Source of the DNA: CAWBRT01 sp963791145
GTDB lineage: Bacteria; Acidobacteriota; Terriglobia; Terriglobales; Acidobacteriaceae
Direction: 5' to 3'
Assembly: GCA_963791145.1 (NCBI GenBank)
Contig: CAWBRT010000011.1
Coordinates: 858,341-922,340, forward strand
Length of the DNA: 64,000 nucleotides
Both the position numbers and the translations under genes were made by a program. The notes below the pieces were generated by a model. It was given only the letters and a program-made list of their open reading frames with translations. It had not been told where the DNA came from and ran no database searches. Positions 55,199-63,327 of this stretch are shown here, in pieces (positions within the stretch are counted from its first letter, which is position 1; every line of letters begins with the position of its first letter).

Positions 55199-56356
55199 CT
55201 AAGAACAGAGCTCTTTTTCTTCTCTTCCAGTCACGAATTCTTCTCTTCGAGCCAAGAATTCGCTGAGAGTCGATAGCCTGTTTCTGCGCAAGATCTCTAT
55301 CAGTCCCCGGTTAATTCGCTTTACGACTGCCGGGCCGCTGTAGATCAAGCCGGTATTCAATTGCACCAGTGTTGCGCCCGCCCGGAAGTAGTCCCAGACT
55401 ATTTCCGCGGGATCGTTGCGGGGATCGCAGCCGATTCCTCCAACCGCTATGATCGGTTTCCTGCCGCCTGTCTTTTCGTACACTGCTCTCACCATCGGTA
55501 GCGTAAATTGCACTACGGGTGCTCCGCTCAGGCCTCCTCGCCCAAATTCCTGCAGGACGGACGCCGGTGTTTGCAGTCCTTGCCGTCGCGATGTCGTGTT
55601 CGCAACTACGTATCCGCTGATATCGTTCTCCTCGGTAATGGCCAGAATGCGACTCAAGGTTTCCTGATCCAAGTCGGGAGACAGCTTCACGAGTACAGGT
55701 GTCTTGCGGCAACCCTTACACAGCTCGGCCTCGGTGGCCTTCAATCGCGCGAGAAACGGTGCCAGCGTTTCCGGATGCTCAAATGTCTTACCTTCCGGTG
55801 TGTTCGGGCAGCTCACATTCAGGGTGATGAAATCCGCCAGCTCGTAGAGCCTGGCGAAGCTCTGCACAAAATCTTCCATGGCATCATCGCCGCTGATAGC
55901 AGGGTCCGCGGTCTTGACCAAGTTCAATCCCACAGGAATGCGCAAGCGGGCGTCTTTCAGGCGCGCATATACAACGTCTGCGCCCACGCTGTTCAGGCCG
56001 TACCGGTTGATCAGGGCATAGTCCTGCGGCAGCCGAAGCACTCTGGGCGAAGGATTGCCGGGCCAGGGCCGCAAGCTGACAGACCCTATCTCGATATGTC
56101 CAAACCCAAGATCTGGAAACAGCGAATGAATCTCCGCGTGCTTATCGAAGCCAGCAGCCAGGCCAACTGGATTACGAAACTCCAGCCCGAAAGCTGTTAC
56201 CTTCAACTCCTCGAACTGGACATCGTACCTTTCCCTCAAGAAACGATGTGCCATGTCGTAGCGCGAGAGCCAGCTGGCGAAGCGGAAGGTATTTCTGTGG
56301 GCCGGTTCGGGAGGGACGGTGAACAAAATTGGTCTTATCAGATTCGGATAGAGCAT
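55199..56356 (-). CDS. pyrD: Dihydroorotate dehydrogenase, class 2-type with a Cys at the catalytic position
   Basis: FMN enzyme oxidising dihydroorotate to orotate in pyrimidine synthesis. The 385-residue length and the N-terminal helical extension MLYPNLIRPILF (membrane/quinone-interacting in class 2) point to class 2. Core motifs: FRNPVGLAAGFDKHAE at about 58-75, GSVSLRPWPGNPSPR at about 90, INRYGLNS, FITLNVSCPNTPEGKTF at about 178, KLSPDL at about 225, and ANTTSRRQGL at about 255. In class 2 enzymes the base is Ser in NxSSPNT, whereas here it is NVSCPNT, the Cys form seen in class 1. Start ATG has AAGG upstream. It stands apart from pyrC and pyrE, which lie 5 kb right on the other strand. 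Confidence 0.93.
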   Translation of the reverse strand: MLYPNLIRPILFTVPPEPAHRNTFRFASWLSRYDMAHRFLRERYDVQFEELKVTAFGLEFRNPVGLAAGFDKHAEIHSLFPDLGFGHIEIGSVSLRPWPGNPSPRVLRLPQDYALINRYGLNSVGADVVYARLKDARLRIPVGLNLVKTADPAISGDDAMEDFVQSFARLYELADFITLNVSCPNTPEGKTFEHPETLAPFLARLKATEAELCKGCRKTPVLVKLSPDLDQETLSRILAITEENDISGYVVANTTSRRQGLQTPASVLQEFGRGGLSGAPVVQFTLPMVRAVYEKTGGRKPIIAVGGIGCDPRNDPAEIVWDYFRAGATLVQLNTGLIYSGPAVVKRINRGLIEILRRNRLSTLSEFLARREEFVTGREEKELCS

Positions 56357-56862
56357 ACGAATGCCTTCAGATCAGATTAAGGTGACCGCGTAGAGCCAGC
56401 AACACGATAGCTTCGCAAGTGTGGCCAGGCTTTGTCTTGGCCGAGCTATCTCTGCAGTTGTTCGCGAAATGATACCGTGATCCCGCTTATTCCGCCAGAA
56501 ATACCGCAGAGCGGACCAGGCCCCGACATCCGCAAGAGGCTGCCGCGGCCATTCCCAAGCGAATTTGGTACTTACGAATGACTGGCCCGCAAACTTGATG
56601 CGGAAGGAAACCGCAGCCGAATGCGCAGAATTAGGCGTGCCCGAGAAAGGATTGTCTTTTGAGCGACCAAGCGGGTCAGGATTCGGTAACATTTCTTATT
56701 TTACTCAACAGTTATTCATGTAATTATGGGTCCCAAGCGCCTTAACTGCCGTTGATACGCAAGCGGGGCCCAAATCCGCTCTTACCTCTGCCGTCAATGG
56801 GCGGATGTTGCGCCCTGCAGCGCAGACTCGTAGAGAGGCGCTGTCTGACGGAGATATTGAGC
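56357..56862. other. Divergent intergenic region with no clear gene
   Basis: About 500 bp between pyrD and the dcuC remnant. It must carry the pyrD promoter and perhaps that of the rightward operon. The AT-rich segment around 56690-56730 (TTTCTTATTTTACTC) is the most promoter-like stretch. Short frames here have no recognisable product. Confidence 0.4.
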
Positions 56863-57186
56863 ATGGTTTTCCTCGGTATTGTCGTCGTGTTTGCCGCCAT
56901 CTACCTGCTGGTCAAACGTTACGAAACGAGAATGATTTTGTTCACTGCCGGAGTCCTGATGGCGACTCTGGCGGGCAATCCTCTCGCCGGTCTTAACGCT
57001 TTCACCAAGAGCATGACTACCGCAGGCCTGATCGAGTCTATATGCTCGGTTATGGGCTTTGCGTTTGTCATGAGATACACCGAATGCGACAAGTACCTGC
57101 CGGCATTGTCACCGCGTTCATGCTTCTTCTATAAGCGGCAGGCGACTGCCGGGATGGGATTCTTATTGGGGAAAAAGGAAGCCGAG
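56863..57186 (+). pseudogene. dcuC: Truncated DcuC-type C4-dicarboxylate transporter
   Basis: The ATG at 56863 begins MVFLGIVVVFAAIYLLVKRYETR, then GVLMATLAGNPLAGLNAFTKSM and AGLIESICSVMGFAFVMRYTECDKYL: this is the N-terminal ~85 residues of a DcuC family carrier (normally about 450), which exports succinate or takes up C4-dicarboxylates. After that, at about 57110, similarity stops and a short meaningless stretch runs in frame into the amidohydrolase at 57187, so the upstream frame appears as a false fusion. Most of the transporter gene is missing. It may mark a past dicarboxylate/aspartate link of this operon. Confidence 0.75.
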
Positions 57187-58596
57187 ATGGCGTATCGCTA
57201 TGACTTATTGCTGAAGAACGGGGTGGTGGTGGACCCAACTACCCAGCGGGAAGGAATCATGGATCTGGCGGTCCGGGACAGCCGGATCGTAGAAGTGGCT
57301 CCGGATCTCGATCCTACTCAGGCCATAGAGTTGTTCGATGCAACAGGCCTTTACGTTGTGCCGGGAATCGTCGATCTTCATGTTCACGCGTCCACCTGGC
57401 TGGGCGGCAGATTTGCCCATAAGATGCTGGCTCTGGCCGGGGTCACCACGGCGCTGGATATGTCGGGCCCGGTGGACAGCGTTTTGGATATGGCCAGGGA
57501 CTATGGCGTGGGCCTCAACCTCGCATGCATTCATTACGTGCGTCCCGGGGATACTGTAGCCGGCGAAGACCCCGGTGAGAGTGAGTTGCAGAACCTTCTC
57601 GAAAAGTGCCTTGCCCGGGGAGCGCTTGGCCTTAAGGTTTTGGGCGGGCACTATCCGCTGACCCCGGACGCCACGGCTCGGGCAATCGAGGTGGCGAACG
57701 GCGCCAAAGCGTACATCGCCTTTCATGCGGGCAGCAAGAAAACCGGGTCCAACATGGAAGGCTTTCTGGAAGCCGTGGCCCTGGCGCAGGGCCATTCGCT
57801 GCATATCGCTCATATCAACAGCTACTGTAGAGGTTTGTGCCGGCCTTATATGACCGAGGTCGAGCAAGCGATTGCCGCCCTGGTGGAGAATCCCAGGATC
57901 CGGACCGAGTCCTATCTGTCGCCGGTGAACGGCACCAGCGCCAAATGCAGGGGCGGCGTACCCGAGAGTCTTGTGACGCAAAATTGCCTGGCGATCGGGG
58001 GCTTTGCCTTGAGCGAAGCCGGCCTGGAGGCGGCCATCCTCGCCGGCTGGGCGCAGATCAACGTGGAGTCCAGCGGGCAAATGGTTTTGGCCACCGGGCC
58101 GGACGCCGTCGCCTACTGGCGCCAAAAAGGAACGGATACCACCGTAGGGTTCATGGTCAATCCTCCCGAACCGCGGCTCCGGCTGGTCACGGCAAAGCGG
58201 CCTTCCGGCAGCTTTGTGGTCGATTGCATCAGCACGGACGGCGGCGGCATTCCCCGCAATGTCATCGTCGCGATGGGACTGGCGCTGGTCAAACTGCAGG
58301 CGCTTACGATGCAGGAATTCGTAATCAAAGCCAGCTATAACCCCGCCCGAATACTCGGTCTGCATAACAAAGGGCATTTCCGAGAAGGCGCCGACGCAGA
58401 TGTGACCGTGCTTGATTTAGCCGGCCAGCAACCCATCATGGCCATTGCCAACGGCCAGGTAATCATGCACAAAGGTTTTGTCTGCGGCAAAGGGGGACGA
58501 ATTATAACTACAGCCGCCGGGGCCGGCTATGTACAGGAAAAAGGACTGACTCCGCTGGTGGTAGATTTGGCCCGCAGCGGCTTCTACCAGTGGTGA
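57187..58596 (+). CDS. Amidohydrolase, dihydroorotase/hydantoinase-like
   Basis: A 469-residue binuclear metal amidohydrolase that would open a cyclic amide or hydrolyse a related C-N bond. Metal ligands are all visible: GIVDLHVHAS (His65, His67), GLKVLGGH (candidate carboxylated Lys150), YIAFHAG (His180), HIAHIN (His206/209) and an Asp in CISTDGGG (about 352). The composite-domain N-terminus is DLLLKNGVVVDPTT and the C-terminus NGQVIMHKG. ATG 57187 has AAAGGAAG before it; the frame is open leftwards only through the dcuC remnant. It is first intact gene of the operon ahead of two M20 hydrolases, pyrC and pyrE. Substrate unresolved: dihydropyrimidine, hydantoin or another cyclic amide. Confidence 0.85.
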   Translation: MAYRYDLLLKNGVVVDPTTQREGIMDLAVRDSRIVEVAPDLDPTQAIELFDATGLYVVPGIVDLHVHASTWLGGRFAHKMLALAGVTTALDMSGPVDSVLDMARDYGVGLNLACIHYVRPGDTVAGEDPGESELQNLLEKCLARGALGLKVLGGHYPLTPDATARAIEVANGAKAYIAFHAGSKKTGSNMEGFLEAVALAQGHSLHIAHINSYCRGLCRPYMTEVEQAIAALVENPRIRTESYLSPVNGTSAKCRGGVPESLVTQNCLAIGGFALSEAGLEAAILAGWAQINVESSGQMVLATGPDAVAYWRQKGTDTTVGFMVNPPEPRLRLVTAKRPSGSFVVDCISTDGGGIPRNVIVAMGLALVKLQALTMQEFVIKASYNPARILGLHNKGHFREGADADVTVLDLAGQQPIMAIANGQVIMHKGFVCGKGGRIITTAAGAGYVQEKGLTPLVVDLARSGFYQW

Positions 58597-58646
58597 CGTG
58601 ATATCCCAAAGACTTGGCGCTCTGATTGTGAGCGGACAAAATTCGA

Positions 58647-59986
58647 ATGGAGAGGACCTTGAGAGAGCAGGCAGCAAAAATGCAGGGAACAAAGATAAAG
58701 GAGCTTGCGGCGGCGATTGAACCGCAGCTTATTGCGCTCAGGCGAGACTTGCACAAACACGCCGAGCCTGCCTGGACGGAGTTTTATACAACGGCTTTGC
58801 TGGCGAAGAAACTCATGTCGTTGGGATATGAAGTTGAGCTTGGGGAGAAAGTCATCCGCAAAGATTCCATGATGGGGCTGCCGAAAGCAGACATTCTGAA
58901 ACGGCAAACAGAGTGGGCGCTAGCGGAGGGGGCAGACCCGGCCTTGGTAGCGCAGATGACGGGGGGAATGACGGGGCTGGTTGCTACGCTCAGGCACGGT
59001 GAAGGCCCCACGGTCGCCTTGCGTTTTGACATCGATGCCAATGACATCCAGGAAGCGCAGGAGGAAAAGCACCGTCCTTATCGTGAGGGATTTGCTTCGG
59101 TCAATCCCGGAGCGATGCACGCTTGCGGGCACGACGGACATGCCGCCGCAGGGCTGGGCACGGCGATCATCCTTAATGAAATCAAAAAGCAACTTTCGGG
59201 GACGGTGAAGTTGATTTTTCAGCCCGGCGGAAGAGGGTAGCCGAGGCGCAGCCGCCATGGAGGCTGCCGGCATTCTGGAGGGGGTGGACTATATCGTTGG
59301 TGGGCATATCGGCTTCCAGGCCCGTCGGCCAGGCGACTTGATCTGCGGAACCCGCGAGTTTTTGGCGACCACCAAACTGGATGTCACATTCACGGGAAAA
59401 CCAGCCCATGCCGGTTCGGCCCCGGAAGAAGGACGAAACGCGTTGCTGGCCGCGGCTGCCTGTGCTTTGAATCTGCATGCTATTTCCCGCCACGGACAAG
59501 GCGCTTCGAGGATCAACGTCGGATCGCTGCATGCCGGCCAGGGACGGAACGTCATCCCGCCCAATGCCGTTTTGCAGTTGGAGACCCGCGGGGTAACGAG
59601 CAAGATAAACGAATTCATGGACGAAGAGGCCCGCCGAATGATTCAGGCCGCCGCCCTCATGTACGGCGTGGACTACAAAGTTGAAGCTTGCCGGCGCCAC
59701 CCAGAGTGGCGAGAGCAGTCCGGAGATGGCAGAATTGGCGGGAACCATCGCCCGAGAAATGGGATGCTTTACCAACATCGCCGGCATCGTAAGTTTCGGG
59801 GCCACCGAAGACTTTTCTCATCTGATGACGAGCGTACAAAGAAAAGGCGGCAAGGGAACGTATGTCCAGATTGGCGCCGATATCAGCGCCGATCATCACC
59901 AGTTCTATTTCGATTTCAATGAAAAGGTCATCGCCCGTTTTTCCGAATTCATGGCTAGAATAGCTTACAGCGTGTTAGCTGCGTGA
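58647..59986 (+). CDS. M20 peptidase family amidohydrolase, AbgA/hippurate hydrolase-like (two frameshifts)
   Basis: Zn-dependent amidase, closest in layout to the aminobenzoyl-glutamate hydrolase subunit A. Visible are LIALRRDLHKHAEPAWTEFYT, the AbgA-like insert MMGLPKADILKRQTEWALAEG, ALRFDIDANDIQE, and MHACGHDGHAAAGLG with metal His residues at about 160. Near 59233 an extra G in CCCGG breaks IFQPAEEG; the frame resumes at GAAAMEAAGILEGVDYIVGGHI. A second extra G near 59690 precedes KLAGATQSGESSPEMAELAG and FSHLMTSVQRKGGKGTYVQIG. Reconstructed length is about 445 residues. An internal ATG at 58680 is an alternative start. It follows the amidohydrolase by 50 bp. Confidence 0.85.
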
Positions 59987-60034
59987 GACGCCGAACGCAG
60001 GCAAAAACGGCCAACGCCTCAGGGAGGTGGTTTC

Positions 60035-61336
60035 TTGCCCAGTGACAGCTCGCCAGTTGCCGGCCGCACTCCAGCACCTGCCATCAGCTTCGATGCGCGC
60101 GGGCTAGCGGCGACTTCGTTCGCGCACTTGCGCCAAGCCACGGCGGATCGGGTCGGCATCCTGCGCCAGAGCTACGGCCCGGGCGAGCAGGTTGCCATGG
60201 AATACGTCAAGGGCATTGCCGAGCAACATGGCCTGGCAACCGCTTGGGACGGGGCCGCCAACCTCGTCATTACGCTTGACGGACTTCAGCCCGATCTCCC
60301 GTATGTGGTTTGTGGTTCCCATCTTGATGCCGTGCCGCAGGGCGGTAATTACGACGGCTCGGCGGGCGTCATCGCCGGCCTCGTTTGCCTGGCGCGTATA
60401 CGAGCCGAAGGAGTAATTCCGCCGCGCACTCTCAAGGTGCTCGTACTGCGAGGGGAGGAGAGCGCCTGGTTTGGCAAGCCATATCTGGGATCGAGTGCGC
60501 TTTTCGGCCAGCTCGCCGAAGAGGACTTGGCCTTGAAAAGCCACTCCAATGGCCAGGCGTTGGCGGAGTGCATGCGCGAGTACGGCGCCGACGTCGATCG
60601 TATCTCGCGGCGTGAGAAACTGTGCGACCCCGGCGCTATCGCGGCGTACTTCGAGCTGCACATCGAACAGGGTCCCGTGATGGTGGCGCGCGGGTTCCCG
60701 GTTGCCGTGGTAACCGGAATTCGCGGTAACATTCGCCACCGCTCAATACTCTGCGTAGGCGAGGCCGGCCATTCCGGCGCCGTGCCGCGCTGGCTGCGTC
60801 GCGACGCCGTGTTTGCGGCGGCGGACTTGATCTCCCGCCTGGACGAGCACTGGCGGGTACTGCTGGAGCGCGGTCTGGATTTGGTGGTGACCACGGGCAT
60901 CATTGCCACCAATGCCGCCGAGCATACCATGTCCCGCATCCCCGGCGAGGTCGAGTTCAGCTTCGAGGTCCGCAGCCAGAGCCTGGAGACGCTGGAGGCT
61001 TTTTACCACCTCATGCGCACCGAATGCCGCAATATCAGCAGCGCGCGCAAGGTCGAGTTTCGTTTCGACCGCCGGATCGACTCCGCGCCGGCGCGAATGG
61101 ATGGGACGCTGGTTGAGCGCCTCCGGACCTTGTCCAAGCAACTGGGGCTGCCGACGGAAACCATTCCGAGCGGCGCCGGCCATGATGCCTCTATTTTCTC
61201 CAACATGGGAATTCCCTCGGCGATGATTTTTATACGCAACGAAAACGGATCCCATAATCCTAAAGAAGCGATGGACCTGGACGATTTCATGAAAGGCGCC
61301 GAATTGCTGTACCACGCACTTTTGGAGAAGAAATGA
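60035..61336 (+). CDS. M20 family N-carbamoyl-amino-acid hydrolase/allantoate amidohydrolase-like
   Basis: A 433-residue Zn amidohydrolase that removes a carbamoyl or ureido group, releasing NH3 and CO2. Metal and substrate residues are visible: CGSHLDAVPQGGNYDGSAGV (His and Asp, about 88-105), LRGEESAWFGKPYLGS (Glu pair at about 143), AYFELHIEQGPV (His at about 208), GEAGHSGAVP and GAGHDASIFSNMG (about 387). A TTG start at 60035 has AGGGAGGTGG before it. Its stop overlaps the pyrC ATG (ATGA), so the two are translationally coupled. That and the neighbouring cyclic-amide hydrolase make N-carbamoyl-L-aspartate or a ureido acid a plausible substrate. Frame intact. Confidence 0.88.
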   Translation: MPSDSSPVAGRTPAPAISFDARGLAATSFAHLRQATADRVGILRQSYGPGEQVAMEYVKGIAEQHGLATAWDGAANLVITLDGLQPDLPYVVCGSHLDAVPQGGNYDGSAGVIAGLVCLARIRAEGVIPPRTLKVLVLRGEESAWFGKPYLGSSALFGQLAEEDLALKSHSNGQALAECMREYGADVDRISRREKLCDPGAIAAYFELHIEQGPVMVARGFPVAVVTGIRGNIRHRSILCVGEAGHSGAVPRWLRRDAVFAAADLISRLDEHWRVLLERGLDLVVTTGIIATNAAEHTMSRIPGEVEFSFEVRSQSLETLEAFYHLMRTECRNISSARKVEFRFDRRIDSAPARMDGTLVERLRTLSKQLGLPTETIPSGAGHDASIFSNMGIPSAMIFIRNENGSHNPKEAMDLDDFMKGAELLYHALLEKK

Positions 61337-62379
61337 GCTTCGACACGCTCACCCTGCGACGCCCGGACGATTGGCATTGTCATCTGCGTGATGGCGCGAT
61401 GCTGCGAACCGTTCTTCCTTATACGGCGCGACAGTTCGCCAGAGCCATTATCATGCCCAACCTGGTGCCGCCCATTGCCTCCCACGAGGCGGCTCGGGCA
61501 TACCGGCGGCGAATCCTCGAGGCTTTGCCGCCCGACATGGATTTTCAGCCGCTCATGACGATTTATCTGACGGACCAGACAGAAGCGGATGAGTTGGAGC
61601 GGGGTCATGCCGAAGGCCTGCTTACGGCCGCCAAGCTCTACCCGGCGAATGCCACCACGAATTCTCAATTCGGCGTCACTGAGGTGAAACGCATCTACCC
61701 GGTGCTCGAAAGGATGCAGCGAATCGGCCTGCCTCTGCTAGTCCATGGCGAAGTGGCCGATCCCCGGGTGGATATCTTCGACCGCGAGCGGGTGTTCCTG
61801 GATCGAGTCTTGGATCCGCTGCTTAAATCCTTTCCCGCCCTGAAGGTCGTGCTGGAGCACATCACCACGGCGGACGCCGCCCAGTACGTGCCCGCCAATG
61901 CCGGCAGAATGGCCGCGACGATTACCCCGCATCACCTCATGATCAACCGGAACGCGATTTTCTCCGGCGGCATACGGCCCCATATGTATTGCCTGCCGAT
62001 CGCCAAGCGCGAGGAGCATCGGCAAGCCATACGCCGGGCGGCGGTATCCGGTTCGCCCAGTTTCTTCCTGGGTACCGACAGCGCGCCTCACCGCGTCAGG
62101 ACCAAAGAGGCGGAATGCGGCTGCGCCGGCGTCTTCAACGCGCCGGCTGCTCTCGAATGCTATGCACAGGTCTTTGAGGAAGAGGGCGCCCTCGACAAAC
62201 TCGAGTGCTTTGCCTCGGTGTACGGGCCACGGTTCTACGGGCTCCCCGTGAATGAAACGATGCTAACGCTGCGTCGTGGCCGCCGGGTGGTCGAAGGCAG
62301 AATTGCCGTTGATGACGATGTGATTCATCCCTTCCGCACGGGAGAGGAACTTGGCTGGTCTGTGGTTCCGTTGCAGTAG
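61333..62379 (+). CDS. pyrC: Dihydroorotase, class II
   Basis: Interconverts N-carbamoyl-L-aspartate and dihydroorotate. All zinc ligands are present: DDWHCHLRDG (two His, about 13-15), AAKLYPANATTNS (carboxylated Lys, about 98), LLVHGEV (His, about 135), LEHITT (His, about 172) and GTDSAPHR (Asp, about 246), plus the AECGCAG segment and the flexible-loop region of PyrC. The 348-residue length equals E. coli PyrC. The ATG overlaps the preceding hydrolase stop; pyrE follows after ~35 bp. Frame intact. Confidence 0.95.
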   Translation: MSFDTLTLRRPDDWHCHLRDGAMLRTVLPYTARQFARAIIMPNLVPPIASHEAARAYRRRILEALPPDMDFQPLMTIYLTDQTEADELERGHAEGLLTAAKLYPANATTNSQFGVTEVKRIYPVLERMQRIGLPLLVHGEVADPRVDIFDRERVFLDRVLDPLLKSFPALKVVLEHITTADAAQYVPANAGRMAATITPHHLMINRNAIFSGGIRPHMYCLPIAKREEHRQAIRRAAVSGSPSFFLGTDSAPHRVRTKEAECGCAGVFNAPAALECYAQVFEEEGALDKLECFASVYGPRFYGLPVNETMLTLRRGRRVVEGRIAVDDDVIHPFRTGEELGWSVVPLQ

Positions 62380-62414
62380 TGCGAGGGCGACATAACCCAA
62401 GGAGGTATTATCGA

Positions 62415-63115
62415 ATGCCGGCTTCGAGTCTCTCTCTGGATCGCGAAGTGATCGCCGAACGCACGGCGAAAATGCTGCTTGACGTGAAGGCCGTTCAATT
62501 CAGCGTGGCGAATCCTTTTTTCTTCACCTCCGGGTGGGCGAGCCCCGTTTACATCGATTGCCGCAAACTTATCTCCTATCCATTGTTACGGCAGACGGTC
62601 ATTGATTTCGCAACGGCGACGATCCGCAGGGAGATTGGAGTCGAGTGCATTGACGGCGTCGCCGGGGGGAGACAGCGGGGATTCCTTTCGCCGCCTGGAT
62701 CGCGGACCGGCTGGCATTGCCGATGCAATACATCCGGAAGAAACCCCAGGGCTTCGGCCGTAACGCGCAAATCGAGGGCGATCTGCGGGAGGGCGCACGC
62801 ACCTTGCTGGTAGAGGACTTGACCACGGATGCCCGCAGCAAGGTCATCTTCTGCAAAGGCTTGCGGGACGCAGGTGCGGTAGTGGAACATGCCTTTGTAG
62901 TCTTCCATTACGGAATCTATCCCAACAGCGCGAAAACCATGGCGGAGATAGGCGTAAGCCTTCATGAACTGGCGACCTGGCGGGACATCCTGCGCGTGGC
63001 CAAAGGAGGAAGTTACCTGCCTGCTTCCGCGTTGGACGAAGTGGAGAAATTTCTGCACGATCCGATCTCCTGGTCGGCAGAGCATGGCGGCATTTCCGAA
63101 GTTCCCGTCAAGTAA
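62415..63115 (+). CDS. pyrE: Orotate phosphoribosyltransferase (one frameshift)
   Basis: Makes orotidine 5'-phosphate from orotate and PRPP. ATG 62415 has AAGGAGGT eight bases upstream. The N-terminus reads LLDVKAVQFSVANPFFFTSGWASPVYIDCRKLISYP. Near 62670, in a run of six G where seven would keep the frame, the reading shifts; it continues as ETAGIPFAAWIADRL, YIRKKPQGFGRNAQIEG (PRPP-binding basic loop), TLLVEDLTTDARSKV (PRPP motif) and ends WSAEHGGISEVPVK. Intended length is about 233 residues. It is the last gene of the operon, followed by a REP-like repeat. Confidence 0.92.
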
Positions 63116-63202
63116 AGAAGGCGCGCGCGATTCGGATCGCGCGCGCAAGAAAAGCAACAACTCTCAGTTCTGCCGATCCAAACAACAGGAACGGGGGAGT
63201 AA

Positions 63203-63290
63203 AGCGGATTCAAAGTGGGTGTACCCTTCGCTATCACCGCCGGGCTGATCGCCCGGCTACTGCACGGGGTATACCTTCCGCGAATCCGGT
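63203..63290. repeat. 88-bp REP-like repeat, copy 2
   Basis: Differs from 39821-39908 at three of 88 positions. It lies between convergent pyrE and katG. The central hairpin CCGGGC-TGATC-GCCCGG could act as a transcript-end structure for both. Confidence 0.92.
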
Positions 63291-63327
63291 CTGAGTACCA
63301 AGTTGACGGCTCTCTGTTCCGCCGAGC

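Noticed and set aside
56752..58596. A 614-residue membrane-anchored amidohydrolase fusion
   Set aside because: The N-terminal part is a truncated DcuC carrier that ends abruptly, and the amidohydrolase has its own ATG with a ribosome site at 57187.
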